From contig SCNT01000011.1 in NCBI GenBank assembly GCA_005503165.1, forward strand, positions 56,527 to 120,526: 64,000 nt of DNA, written 5' to 3'. Source of the DNA: Sphingomonadaceae bacterium 3R27E2-A (GTDB taxonomy: Bacteria; Pseudomonadota; Alphaproteobacteria; Sphingomonadales; Sphingomonadaceae). A program made the translations under genes and the position numbers. The notes beneath the pieces were generated by a model, which saw only the letters and a list, made by a program, of their open reading frames with translations, did no database searches and was not told the DNA's origin. This document shows positions 15,715-27,520 of the stretch, one piece after another (within the stretch, counting starts at the first letter, position 1; each line of letters opens with the position of its first letter).

Positions 15715-15999
15715 TTTCGCGCAAAGCCGCGAAGACGCGAAGAGGGCGGTGTGCGGTGTCGGGCGGCGGGTTTGGCCGCTGACGGATTAGGCTCGCACAA
15801 AGGCGCGAAGGCGCGAAGATGACGCAACTCCGTTCGCCCTGAGCTTGTCGAAGGGCCGTTCTTTCCTTTCGCGGGGCTAAAGAAGAACGGTGCTTCGACA
15901 AGCTCGGCACGAACGGGGTTTTGGAAGCCCTTCATGCCTTCGTGCCTTTGTGCGAGATATTCTTCCTTCTTCTTCGCGTCTTTGCGGCTTTGCGCGAGA
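15715..15999. repeat. Concentric nest of four inverted repeat pairs
   Basis: Pairs from outside in: TTTCGCGCAAAGCCGCGAAG (15715) against CTTTGCGGCTTTGCGCGAGA; TCGCACAAAGGCGCGAAG (15793) against CTTCGTGCCTTTGTGCGA; CCGTTCGCCCTGAGCTTGTC (15830) against GACAAGCTCGGCACGAACGG; and CCGTTCTTT (15857) against AAAGAAGAACGG. The three inner pairs share a centre near 15873 and the outermost is offset by about 16 bases. The rest of this gene-free stretch, up to 16264, holds nothing I recognise except a likely start region for the next gene. Confidence 0.85.
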
Positions 16000-16264
16000 C
16001 CGTTTCGCCCCCGATGACGAAATAGGGAACGGTCCCCGCAAATAACGCTTTCCTACAATATTTCGCTGTGCCAGCGTGACGCGTGGCTGGGGCATTCCAT
16101 CGAGGAAAAGACGGCCGTCCCCGGGGCGGACTGGCGCGGCGCAAAGGCGGGCAGCGCCTTGCCGCGGGTATTATCTTACCAGAGCGTAGCGTGACTTTCG
16201 TGACCTTTGGAATATTGTTGCGCGCCCGCGGGGCCGGCGGCGGCGGCGCGAATCGCGGGGCCTT

Positions 16265-16813
16265 GTGAGCGGGTTCGAGTTCGTCTTTTCGCTGTTCGGG
16301 CTGATCCTCGGCCTCGCGCTCGCCGAGGGGCTGGGCGGGCTGGCGCGCGCGATGAAGGCCAGCCACCGCGTCCGCATCGGCTGGCCGACCGCGCTGCTCG
16401 GCCTCTTCGTGTCGTGCGACGTCGTCACCTTCTGGATGTACGGCTGGGCGGTGCGCGATCTGATCCCGATCAGCTGGCCCGTGCTGTTCGGCGGTTTCCT
16501 CGTCACCGCGCTCTATTTCGTCGCCGCGAGCCTCGTCTTCCCCGACGATCCCGAGGAATGGAACGACCTGGGCGCGCATTTCGACAAGCAGCACCGCCGC
16601 GTGATCGGCGCGGTGCTATTGTGCAATATCGCGCTGCTCGGCACGGTGGCGTGGCTCGCGGCCTTCCCGGCGTTCGACCTGCGCAACGCGGTGGTGACGT
16701 GGAGCTTCTTCCCCGTGTCGGCGCTGGCGATCGCGGCGAAGGACCGGCGCGTCGTGGTCGGGTGCCTCGTGTGGCTGATCGCGCTCTATCCGCTGTCGGC
16801 GGTGTGGCACTAG
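16265..16813 (+). CDS. Integral membrane protein of unknown function
   Basis: A 182-residue protein with about five hydrophobic segments: FVFSLFGLILGLALAEGLGGLA at the N-terminus, then TALLGLFVSCDVVTFWMYGWAV, LFGGFLVTALYFVAASLVF, VIGAVLLCNIALLGTVAWLAAF and VVVGCLVWLIALYPLSAVW. An acidic loop (PDDPEEWNDLGAHFDKQHRR) separates segments three and four. The start is GTG; no ATG is available near the first helix. No family is recognised. It stands alone between the repeat nest and a family C palindrome. Confidence 0.7.
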   Translation: MSGFEFVFSLFGLILGLALAEGLGGLARAMKASHRVRIGWPTALLGLFVSCDVVTFWMYGWAVRDLIPISWPVLFGGFLVTALYFVAASLVFPDDPEEWNDLGAHFDKQHRRVIGAVLLCNIALLGTVAWLAAFPAFDLRNAVVTWSFFPVSALAIAAKDRRVVVGCLVWLIALYPLSAVWH

Positions 16814-16836
16814 CTGAGGAGCACCAACCTCCCAAT

Positions 16837-16916
16837 CCCGTTCGTGTCGAGCGTAGTCGAGACACGCGAAGGCGTGCGCTATCCTGGGGGTCTCGACTTC
16901 GCTCGACACGAACGGG
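16837..16916. repeat. Palindromic repeat, family C, copy 2
   Basis: Left arm CCCGTTCGTGTCGAGCGTAG (continuing TCGAGACAC) and right arm CTCGACTTCGCTCGACACGA (continuing ACGGG) form a near-perfect inverted repeat around a short variable centre. It lies between the convergent ends of the membrane protein gene and uvrA, so it may end transcription from both sides. Confidence 0.88.
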
Positions 16917-16939
16917 GATAGGGAAGCGAGGATTTCCTG

Positions 16940-19840
<2,901 letters not shown>

Positions 19841-19851
19841 GGGAGGGGTGT

Positions 19852-19866
19852 GTTCCAGATTTGTTC
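19852..19866 (-). promoter_or_regulatory. LexA (SOS) box before uvrA
   Basis: GTTCCAGATTTGTTC is an exact GTTC-N7-GTTC direct repeat, the LexA operator form of alphaproteobacteria. It ends 12 bases before the uvrA start codon. On the uvrA coding strand it reads GAAC-N7-GAAC. Its position would let LexA block initiation or early transcription. Confidence 0.75.
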
Positions 19867-20084
19867 TTGGTGCGCAAGGGGGCGTTTTCGCGCGGCACCG
19901 GCGCATGGATAGGAAGTCTGCGCCCGCGCCGCAACGGCCCGATATCCGGCAACTTTCCACCAACTCCCCAAAGGCTTCGACCAATGTCCGTCCAGAATCT
20001 TGACCCTGCCGGGCGGCGGGCGGACAAAGCTGTCATGTCCGCCGCCCGTCGGGAACGAGCGCTCGCACGAAAGGAGCTGGGGAA

Positions 20085-22160
20085 ATGAAGACATTTTTGG
20101 GCGGGGCCGCGGGCCTCGCGTTGGCCGCGACTCTGGTCGCGGTGCCGGTGCTGGCTAACGACATGGCGCCCGCCGCGTTGCTCAGGGCGGACGCCGGCGA
20201 CGCGTCGGCAAAGGACGAAGACTCGCTGAAGGCGCTGACTTTCGGCAGCTGGGGCGTCGACCTCGGGGCGCGCGACACCAGCGTGCGACCGGGCGACGAT
20301 TTCGACCGCTTCGCCAATGGCGGCTGGTTCGCGCGCACCGAAATCCCGGCCGACCAGGCGTCGGCGGGGGTCGATTACGATGTCTATAACCTGACCCAGC
20401 GCCAGTTGCGCCAGCTCGTCACCGGCGCTCCGGCGACGAGCCAGGTCGGCGGACTCTATCAAAGCTTCGCCGACGAGGCGCGCGTCGAGGCGCTGGGCGC
20501 CAAGCCGTTGATGGCCGACCTGGCCAAGGTCGCGGCGATCAAGGACAAGAGCGAGATGGCGCGCTTCATGGGCGCCTCTCAGGGCGCCTTCGGCATGACG
20601 ATCGTCGGGGGCGGGCCTTACGCCGACACCGACGATCCGACGATCAACGTGGTGTGGCTGGGGCAGGGCGGGCTGGGCCTGCCCGAACGCGAATATTATC
20701 TCGATGACCAGTTCAAGCCGCAGCGCGACGCCTATCGCGCCTATATCGTCCGTACTTTGGGGCTGACCGGCACGAAGAACCCTGAGGCCGCGGCCGACGC
20801 GATCATGGCCTATGAGACCGAAATCGCCAAGGTCAGCTGGAAGATCGCCGACCGCCGCGACATCGGCAAGATCAACAACCCGATGTCTTCGGCCGAACTC
20901 GCCGCCTATGCGCCCGGGCTCGACTGGGACGCCTGGTTCGCGGGCGCCGGGATCGGCCCGCAGAAGCGGATGATCGTCAACGAGACGACGGCGGTTCGCG
21001 ACATTTCGGCGCTCTATGCCAGGACGCCGCTCGACACGCTCAAGCTGTGGCAGCAATTCCATGTCGCCAACCAGGCCTCGCCTTATCTGTCCAAGGCCTT
21101 CGTCGACAGCCGCTTCGCCTATACCAAGGTGCTGAGCGGGGTCAGCGAGCTGCGCCCGCGCTGGAAACGCGGGCTGACGCTCGTCGACGGCAGCCTGGGC
21201 GAACTGGTCGGCGAGACATACGCCAGCCAATATTTCCCCGCGAGCGCCAAGGCGAAGATGGAGGCGTTGGTCGCCAATCTGAAACTCGCGATGGGCGACC
21301 GCATCCGCGCGAACAGCTGGATGGCCGCTCCGACGAAGGAGGCCGCGCTCGCCAAGCTCGAGAAGATGGACGTCATGGTCGGTTACCCTGACAAATGGCG
21401 CGACTATTCGGGGCTGAAGATCGATCCCGCCGACCTCTATGGCAATGTCCAGCGCAGCGGGAAGTTCGAATATGCATATCAGCTGGGCGAACTCGGCAAG
21501 CCCGTGGACCGCAAGAAATGGTCGATGAACCCGCAGGAGGTGAACGCCTATAACGGCGGCCTCGAGAACAAGATCGTCTTTCCCGCGGGCATATTGCAGG
21601 CGCCTTATTTCAGCGAGGGCGTCGACGATGCCGTCAATTATGGCGCGATCGGTGCGGTCATCGGCCACGAGATCATCCACGGCTTCGACGACCAGGGACG
21701 CAAGATCGACGCCAATGGCGCGGTGCGCGACTGGTGGACCCCCGAGGATGCGGCAAGGTTCGACGCCGCGGCCAAGGCGTTCGGCGCGCAATATGCGACC
21801 TATGAGGCGGCGCCCGGCGCGTTCATCAACCCCGACCTCACGATGGGCGAGAATATCGCCGACCTCGCGGGGCTCGAGGTCGCTTACGACGCCTATCACC
21901 GCTCGCTCGGCGGCAAGCCCGCGCCGGTGATCGACGGGCTGACCGGCGACCAGCGTTTCTTCCTCGCCTTCGCGCAGGCGTGGCGCGACAAGGCGCGCGA
22001 GGATTCGATCAAGCAGCAGGTGGCGAGCGACCCGCACAGCCCCGCGCGCTGGCGCATCATCGGCCCGGTGCGCAACGTCGACGCCTGGTACAGCGCGTTC
22101 GGCGTCGGGGCCGACGCCAAATATTATCTGAAGCCTGAGGATCGCACCAAGATCTGGTAA
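20085..22160 (+). CDS. M13 family (neprilysin-like) zinc metallopeptidase, exported
   Basis: A 691-residue endopeptidase, probably periplasmic or outer-membrane associated, cleaving oligopeptides. A signal peptide (MKTFLGGAAGLALAATLVAVPVLA) is followed by the M13 N-terminal domain, recognisable from RDTSVRPGDDFDRFANGGW. The catalytic part has HEIIH at residues 528-532, the third zinc ligand Glu589 in ENIADLAG, and the substrate-binding NAYNGGLENKIVFPAGILQAP stretch. RNVDAWYSAFGV near the C-terminus is also standard. It is divergent from uvrA with about 240 bases between. A ribosome site (GAAAGGAGC) stands before the ATG. Confidence 0.93.
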   Translation: MKTFLGGAAGLALAATLVAVPVLANDMAPAALLRADAGDASAKDEDSLKALTFGSWGVDLGARDTSVRPGDDFDRFANGGWFARTEIPADQASAGVDYDVYNLTQRQLRQLVTGAPATSQVGGLYQSFADEARVEALGAKPLMADLAKVAAIKDKSEMARFMGASQGAFGMTIVGGGPYADTDDPTINVVWLGQGGLGLPEREYYLDDQFKPQRDAYRAYIVRTLGLTGTKNPEAAADAIMAYETEIAKVSWKIADRRDIGKINNPMSSAELAAYAPGLDWDAWFAGAGIGPQKRMIVNETTAVRDISALYARTPLDTLKLWQQFHVANQASPYLSKAFVDSRFAYTKVLSGVSELRPRWKRGLTLVDGSLGELVGETYASQYFPASAKAKMEALVANLKLAMGDRIRANSWMAAPTKEAALAKLEKMDVMVGYPDKWRDYSGLKIDPADLYGNVQRSGKFEYAYQLGELGKPVDRKKWSMNPQEVNAYNGGLENKIVFPAGILQAPYFSEGVDDAVNYGAIGAVIGHEIIHGFDDQGRKIDANGAVRDWWTPEDAARFDAAAKAFGAQYATYEAAPGAFINPDLTMGENIADLAGLEVAYDAYHRSLGGKPAPVIDGLTGDQRFFLAFAQAWRDKAREDSIKQQVASDPHSPARWRIIGPVRNVDAWYSAFGVGADAKYYLKPEDRTKIW

Positions 22161-22163
22161 GGC

Positions 22164-23711
22164 TCAGTCGGGCAGGGCGGGGGCGGCGGTCGGCCGTCCT
22201 CGCCATGCCATCACGCCGAGCGACAGCGCGGCGCCGACGATCACGAACAGCGCGGGAAAGCCGCCGAGCACCGACATCATGCGGATGCCGTCGAGCCCCG
22301 CCGCGGCGACGAGCACCATCGCGACCAGCCCGACGGTCACGCCCCAGACGATCTGGATCCACAAGGCGGCCTCGGGCCGCTCGGGGCTGATCCCGTGCGA
22401 TGACAGCGCGCTCATCGCCGAGACATTGGCGTCGGCGCCCGCCACATAGGACAGGAAGATCGCGAACAGCACGATCGCCGTCACCACCGACCCGCCGCCG
22501 AGCGCGTCGAACAGGCGGAAGAGTACGGGGTCGGGGCCCTGGCTCGACAATATCGCGAAGAGGCTGGCGCCGCTCTGCTGGTCGAGAATGATCGTCGCGC
22601 CCGCGATCGCGGTCATCCACACCGCGCCGAACAGCGCAGGAAGGATCAGGTTGAACAGGATGAAGGCGCGGACGCTGTAGCCGACCGCGAGGCGGCCGAG
22701 GAACAAGGCGGTGACCGGCGCCCACGCCATCCAGTTCGCCCAGTTGAAGATCGTCCATTGCCGGTGCCAGTCGCGATCGACGTCGAGCCCCAGGTTGCGT
22801 GGGCCGAAGGTCGCGACATAATCGGCGCCGCCGCGCAGCGACAGGCCCAGCATCTCGGCGGTCGGCCCCGCGAGCAGCACGAAGGCGATGATCGCGAAGA
22901 ATATCCAGGTGTTGAGCACCGACAGTCCGGCGATTCCCTTTTGCAGCCCGGTCGCCGCCGAGATCAGAAAGCTTGCGACGATCGCGATCATGATCGCCCA
23001 GCGCAGTCCCGCGCCGCCCGCGAAACCGCCGAGGCCTTCGATCCCGCCGGCCAGCGCCAGGATGCCTGCGCCCATCGACGCCGCCATGCCCGCGACGAGC
23101 GCGTAGAGGCAGATGATGTCTATCCCCGACCCGACCGGGCCGTGCGCGCGTTGGCCGAGCAGCGGCACGAACAGCGACGACAGGCTGAACGGCTCGCGGC
23201 GATTGTAATAGACGAGCGCGAAGGCCAGCGCGGCGACCGTGTAGATGCCGTATGGCGTCAGCGTCCAGTGGAGAAACATCGTCGACATCGCGAAGGCCGC
23301 GGCCTCGTCGCTGCCGGGCCTCAGCCCCAGCATCGCGGGCGGGGTGTTGAGGTGGAACAAGGGCTCGGCGGCGCCCCAGAACAAGATTCCGGTTGCGATG
23401 GTCGTGCAGAGCATCACCGCGAACCAGCGCCAGCGGCCGAGCAAAGGCTTGGCATCGCGCCCGCCGATGATCGTGTTGCCGAGCGGCGAAATCGCCACCG
23501 CTGCGAGCAGGATCAGAAAGGCGACCCCTGCGACCGCAAAGGCGGGGCCGAACCAGGCGAGCACCCAGTCGTTGATCGCGACCTCGGCGGCGAGGAACGC
23601 CTCGCGCTGCCACAGGCTCGCCAGCACCGCCGCCGCCAGTACCGCTAGGGGGATGAAGAAGACCGGGCGGTTGAGCCGGCGCGGAGGCGATGTCGACAAA
23701 AGATTTCCCAT
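22164..23711 (-). CDS. BCCT family (betaine/carnitine/choline) transporter
   Basis: An inner membrane protein of about 515 residues with twelve predicted helices. The BCCT signature is clear: MFLHWTLTPYGIYTVAALAF, preceded by WGAAEPLFHLNTPPAM, plus NWANWMAWAPVTALFLGRLA in the aromatic box region. Members import quaternary amines for osmoprotection or carbon by sodium or proton symport; the exact substrate cannot be read. Of three possible starts (23711, 23738 and a TTG at 23762) none has a strong ribosome site, so the shortest ATG is given. It is convergent with the M13 peptidase gene, three bases apart. Confidence 0.88.
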   Translation of the reverse strand: MGNLLSTSPPRRLNRPVFFIPLAVLAAAVLASLWQREAFLAAEVAINDWVLAWFGPAFAVAGVAFLILLAAVAISPLGNTIIGGRDAKPLLGRWRWFAVMLCTTIATGILFWGAAEPLFHLNTPPAMLGLRPGSDEAAAFAMSTMFLHWTLTPYGIYTVAALAFALVYYNRREPFSLSSLFVPLLGQRAHGPVGSGIDIICLYALVAGMAASMGAGILALAGGIEGLGGFAGGAGLRWAIMIAIVASFLISAATGLQKGIAGLSVLNTWIFFAIIAFVLLAGPTAEMLGLSLRGGADYVATFGPRNLGLDVDRDWHRQWTIFNWANWMAWAPVTALFLGRLAVGYSVRAFILFNLILPALFGAVWMTAIAGATIILDQQSGASLFAILSSQGPDPVLFRLFDALGGGSVVTAIVLFAIFLSYVAGADANVSAMSALSSHGISPERPEAALWIQIVWGVTVGLVAMVLVAAAGLDGIRMMSVLGGFPALFVIVGAALSLGVMAWRGRPTAAPALPD

Positions 23712-23828
23712 CGGCAAGGATACGGGCCGCACCAGCATGGCGGTGCAGGACGCGGCGGTCAAATGGTGGGGAACGCCTCATGCGGGTGCGCGTTCTGGTC
23801 GCAGGATCATCCTCTAAGGAGAACTTCG

Positions 23829-24197
23829 ATGACGAAGACCCTGATCATGGCGACGAGCGCGCTGGCGCTGATCTCCGGATCGGCGCACGCCTTCGAGCCG
23901 CTGCCCGACGGCACCACCACCGAGGAGCGCGCCAATACAGCGCGGCTGAATGCGGAGCAGAAGGCAAAGGCCGACGCCGAAACCGCGGCCTATCAGCAGC
24001 AGATCGCTGCCATCGCGCAGGCCGAGGCCAGTTCCCAGGCGGCCTTCGCGCAGGAAACTGCCGCCTATGAGGCCGAAAAGGCGCGCGTCGCGGCGATGTC
24101 GGCCGAAGAGCGGATCAAATGGGAGGCCGATGTCGCGGCATGCAAGGCCGGCGATACCACGCGCTGCGCCGCTCCGGCGGTGCCGCCCAAACCCTAA
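23829..24197 (+). CDS. Small exported coiled-coil protein, unknown function
   Basis: A 122-residue protein with a clear signal peptide (MTKTLIMATSALALISGSAHA). A Glu/Ala/Gln-rich helical stretch follows (EERANTARLNAEQKAKADAETAAYQQQIAAIAQAEASSQAAF...), probably a coiled coil in the periplasm. Two cysteines near the C-terminus (AACKAGDTTRCAAP) could form a disulfide. AAGGAGAAC precedes the ATG at ideal distance. The 3' end overlaps the convergent gene by four bases. I know no named family. Confidence 0.72.
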   Translation: MTKTLIMATSALALISGSAHAFEPLPDGTTTEERANTARLNAEQKAKADAETAAYQQQIAAIAQAEASSQAAFAQETAAYEAEKARVAAMSAEERIKWEADVAACKAGDTTRCAAPAVPPKP

Positions 24198-24748
24198 TCG
24201 ACGATCACCTCCGGCGGGGCGGGCGAGGACTCGCTCGCCGGGGCGACGGACAGGGTGGCCGCGACGGGCTGCGATGCGGTGGCAGCCGTCTCGCCGGGCA
24301 CGGGTGACTGCATGACGATGCTCTGCGCCGCCTCGGGATCGTCGAAGCGGCCGCCATAGGCATAATCGTCGGCCGGAGGCGCCCCATGGTCGATCTCGAC
24401 CGCGCCGAGTTCGCGGAATACGTAATCCATTCGCGCATCGTTCGCCGCCATCTGCGGCGTCGCCGAGCCATAGCCCGGCCCGCAATCATAGCAGGGCTCG
24501 CCGAACGAGCTCGAAACGCCGATAGCGTCGGGATTGCCGGTGACCTCGGCGTAGGAACCATATTCGCTCTCGGCCGTGACCTCCTGCCCGACGACGAAGT
24601 TGCCGAGCAACAGCCCGCCGATCGCTCCAATGCCCGCGACTCCGGCCCAGACCAGGCCTTTCGGAAGTGCCCCCTTGCCTCGCATGGACCGATAACGCGG
24701 CGCTGCGGACGTGGTTGCATGACGATTTCGGGACCATCGTCCGTCCAT
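24194..24748 (-). CDS. Single-pass membrane protein, unknown function
   Basis: A protein of about 184 residues. A basic N-terminal segment is followed by one helix (GLVWAGVAGIGAIGGLLLGNFVVG) and a long extracytoplasmic part rich in Asp, Gly, Tyr and Pro, with a CYDCGPGYGS pair of cysteines. The final 50 residues are Ala/Pro/Ser-rich and low in complexity. The start is uncertain: ATGs at 24748 and 24685 are both possible and neither has a good ribosome site. The promoter region would be shared with the divergent UrcA gene. Confidence 0.6.
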   Translation of the reverse strand: MDGRWSRNRHATTSAAPRYRSMRGKGALPKGLVWAGVAGIGAIGGLLLGNFVVGQEVTAESEYGSYAEVTGNPDAIGVSSSFGEPCYDCGPGYGSATPQMAANDARMDYVFRELGAVEIDHGAPPADDYAYGGRFDDPEAAQSIVMQSPVPGETAATASQPVAATLSVAPASESSPAPPEVIVD

Positions 24749-24921
24749 TCGTCGATGCAGGATCGCCCTTCGTCCGGAGGTCGACCGCTTATTCCAACCG
24801 GTCGAACCCCAAATGCGCTGCGCCGCGGCCTCGCCTATCTCTTCAAATGCGGGATACGGGGGCGGCGGCCTTCCCCGGTCCGGGTCCTCGTATCCCGCAT
24901 CCCCCAAGAGAGGACTCCCCC

Positions 24922-25257
24922 ATGGCGAAACTTACCCTGATCCTGCTGGCCGTGCCCCTGGCGCTCACCAGCATCTCCGTTCCTGCCGCCGCGCAGGAGA
25001 AAAAGACCGTCATCGTCCGGTACGACGATCTCAACCTGTCCACCGCGGCGGGCCGCGACCGGCTGACCACCCGCGTCAAGATGGCGGTTCGCGACGTCTG
25101 CAACACCCGCCTCGCGCAAGGCCTGCGCGCCGAGCAGAAGGCGCGCCAGTGCGAAAACATCGCGATGAAGGACGCCGACGTGAAGCTGGCCGGGCTGTTC
25201 AACGGCAATGGCACCGCACTCGCCGATCGCGGCCCGGTGATCGTCGCCGCTCCCTGA
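24922..25257 (+). CDS. UrcA family protein
   Basis: A 111-residue exported protein. A signal peptide (MAKLTLILLAVPLALTSISVPAAAQ) precedes the UrcA core VIVRYDDLNLSTAAGRDRLTTRVKMAVRDVCNT, with a second Cys in ARQCENIAMKDA that probably forms a disulfide. UrcA proteins are common in Sphingomonadales and Caulobacterales and have no known function. AAGAGAGG precedes the ATG. The length and both cysteines are as expected. Confidence 0.87.
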   Translation: MAKLTLILLAVPLALTSISVPAAAQEKKTVIVRYDDLNLSTAAGRDRLTTRVKMAVRDVCNTRLAQGLRAEQKARQCENIAMKDADVKLAGLFNGNGTALADRGPVIVAAP

Positions 25258-25346
25258 CGATGTCCCACGGCCTTTGGCCGGAAAGAGGGCGGTCATGCTC
25301 CCCGCATGGCCGCCCATTTTTTCGGTCAAGCATTGCGCGAACCCAG

Positions 25347-25434
25347 GCGGCCTGGAACCTGGGCTTGGGGCATCGGCCCCTCCACCACCCTTCGGGTGGT
25401 CCCCCTCCCCACGGCCACGCCGCAGGGAGGATTA
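25347..25434. repeat. Palindromic repeat, family A, half copy 3
   Basis: Only the right half of the element is present: CCCCTCCACCACCCTTCGGG, then GGTCCCCCTCCCCACGG and CCGCAGGGAGGA. The stretch from CCTGGAACCTGGGCTTGGGG onward is nearly identical to the right half of the copy at 46.6 kb, including the variable centre. The two are therefore recently related. It lies downstream of the UrcA gene and of the convergent LytTR regulator gene. Confidence 0.85.
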
Positions 25435-25502
25435 AGAATGTCCCCTTCCGCCCGAAAACCGTCGTTGGGCAGCCCTATTCGCAAACGGCATGACCGCCCT
25501 TG

Positions 25503-26234
25503 TCAGCCCTGCATGATCGCCTTGACGTCGTGCAGGTAAGTGCGGCCTATGCGGTGGACGCCACCTTCGCCCAGATCGACGCTCCACGCGCCGTCGCCAT
25601 GGTGCTTGAGCCCGGCGATGCCGTCGCGGCGTACCATCTTCGACCGGTGAATACGCATGAACTGGTCGGGATCCATGCGCGCTTCGAGCGACTTGATCGT
25701 CTGGTGAATCAGCCAGCTGCGCGCGCCGACGTGGAGCCGCATATAGTCGCGCTCGGCCTCGATCAAATCGACCTGGGCGGCGTCGATACGCAGCATCTCG
25801 CCGCGGTTCTGGACCCAGAATTCCGTGATCCACCTGCTCTTGGGCGATCGCGTGCGGTCGGTCGCGCGCCATTCGCGCACGCGCGTCAGCGCGCGGCCGA
25901 AGCGGTCGGGCGACACCGGCTTGAGGAGATAGTCGACCGCCGCGACATCGAAGGCGGCGACGGCATATTGGTCGAAGGCGGTCACGAAGATCACCGCAGG
26001 CGGATTGTCGAGCTTGTCGATCGCCGCAGCGACGTCGAGACCGCTCAGCCCCGGCATCGCGATGTCGCAGAGGACGAGATCTGGGGCGAGCGCCTCGACC
26101 AGCCGCAGCGCGGAGGCGCCGTCGGTCGCGGTACCGACCAGCGACATGCCGTCCTGCTGTCCTGCCAATATCTGCAGCCGTTCGATCGCCAGCGGTTCGT
26201 CGTCGACGATCAGCGTCCGCAAAGTCTGGATCAT
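25503..26234 (-). CDS. LytTR-type response regulator
   Basis: A 243-residue cytoplasmic transcription factor. The N-terminal receiver has acidic residues DDE at 11-13, phospho-acceptor Asp57 in LVLCDIAMPGLSGLDV and Lys in YLLKPVSPDRF. The C-terminal LytTR DNA-binding domain is recognisable from WITEFWVQNRGEMLRIDAAQVDLIEAERDYMRLH, then MRIHRSKMVRRDGIAGL. Partner of the histidine kinase directly upstream, four bases away, so the two form one operon. Such pairs often control envelope or cell-surface genes; the target is not visible here. The ATG giving MIQTLRTLIVDDEP is chosen. Confidence 0.93.
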   Translation of the reverse strand: MIQTLRTLIVDDEPLAIERLQILAGQQDGMSLVGTATDGASALRLVEALAPDLVLCDIAMPGLSGLDVAAAIDKLDNPPAVIFVTAFDQYAVAAFDVAAVDYLLKPVSPDRFGRALTRVREWRATDRTRSPKSRWITEFWVQNRGEMLRIDAAQVDLIEAERDYMRLHVGARSWLIHQTIKSLEARMDPDQFMRIHRSKMVRRDGIAGLKHHGDGAWSVDLGEGGVHRIGRTYLHDVKAIMQG

Positions 26235-26238
26235 CGGT

Positions 26239-27414
26239 TCAGCATCCCCCCTGTTGCGCGAGCGGCAGCCACAACGACACGAAAAAGCCGCCGTCGTCGG
26301 ACTTGCCCCATTCGCATCCGGCGGACGGACCATAGCGCGTCATCAGCCGTTCGCGAACATTGCCGAGGCCGAGGCCGGTTCCCGACGCGGGCACCGGCGC
26401 CTTGGGGTCGATGTCGTTCTCGATCCGCAGCACCAGCAGGCCATATTCGGCGCTGGCGGTCAGCCGGATCGCGATCGTGCCCTTGCTGGGCGCGACGCCA
26501 TATTTGATCGCATTTTCGATGATCGGCTGCAGGATCAGCACGGGCACGCACGCATGCTCCAGATCCTTGGGCATCGTCACCTCGACCTGCAAGCGGTCGG
26601 GAAAGCGCGTCTGTTCGATGTCGAGATAAAGCCGCTGCAGCGCGATCTCCTCGTCGAGGCTGACGAGCTGCTCGGGGTCCACCGCCAGGCTGGAACGCAG
26701 GAAAGACGACAGGTTCATGATCATCGTCTCGGCCTCGGCCTTCGATCCCTTGAGGACAAGGGTGGACAGCGAGTTGAGGGTGTTGAACAGGAAGTGCGGA
26801 TTGACCTGGTAGTGGAGCGCGCGCAGCTGCGCATTTTGCGCCTCGATGCGATAGCTGTCGGCGCGGCGCTCGACCGCGTGCATTTCGTTCGCATAGCCGA
26901 AGGCGACATAGAGCGCGGCCCACACCGCGAAGAAGAAATACCAGCGGATCGCGCTGTCGAGGATCAGCATGACCAGCCAGCTGTCGGGGAATTTGGTCTT
27001 CATCTCGGCGATGCTCTTCGCCGAGTCCTCGAGCGGCAGGAAATGGTAGAAGACCGCGAGGTTGATCGCCGCGTAGATGAGCACGAGCGGGATCGCCATG
27101 CCCATCGCGGCGGCGAGCCGCGCGCCGAAACTTTGCGGCTGGGTGCGCTGGAGCAATTGGTAGAGCACGAAGGTGCAGAGGATGCCCGCGGTCACCACAA
27201 TCGCACGGCGGCCGAGATATTCCCATTGGTCGGGCGCGCCGGCGAGCATCGCAAGGCCAGTCGTGATAAGGAAATAGAGAACCCACATCGCCACGATCGA
27301 GCCGATCGCGACGCGCGGATTGACGCGGGCGTCGGAGGCGCGCCAATCGGGCGCCGTGGCGAGAAATCTGGCGCGGCGATCGCTCTGGGCCAGCTTGCGG
27401 TCGGACATATTCAT
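26239..27414 (-). CDS. LytS/YehU-type sensor histidine kinase
   Basis: A 391-residue membrane kinase. Four hydrophobic segments lie at about residues 35-60, 72-90, 102-125 and 148-173. A short coiled coil (VERRADSYRIEAQNAQLRAL) leads to the His_kinase domain with HYQVNPHFLFNTLNSLS, where His207 of NPHFLFN is the expected phosphorylated residue. The ATPase part has PIIENAIKYG and GTGLGLGNVRERL. The start at 27414 is fixed by a strong AGGAGGG just upstream. It is paired with the LytTR regulator gene that follows. Confidence 0.92.
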   Translation of the reverse strand: MNMSDRKLAQSDRRARFLATAPDWRASDARVNPRVAIGSIVAMWVLYFLITTGLAMLAGAPDQWEYLGRRAIVVTAGILCTFVLYQLLQRTQPQSFGARLAAAMGMAIPLVLIYAAINLAVFYHFLPLEDSAKSIAEMKTKFPDSWLVMLILDSAIRWYFFFAVWAALYVAFGYANEMHAVERRADSYRIEAQNAQLRALHYQVNPHFLFNTLNSLSTLVLKGSKAEAETMIMNLSSFLRSSLAVDPEQLVSLDEEIALQRLYLDIEQTRFPDRLQVEVTMPKDLEHACVPVLILQPIIENAIKYGVAPSKGTIAIRLTASAEYGLLVLRIENDIDPKAPVPASGTGLGLGNVRERLMTRYGPSAGCEWGKSDDGGFFVSLWLPLAQQGGC

Positions 27415-27520
27415 TGCCGCCCTCCTAGACCAAGCGCGCGTACCATGCGAGTCGGCACTGGGCCGCCAGTCGAACATGGGGGGGAGTTGGTCGAAAGATG
27501 AAGCGCAGATGAACGGCGGG

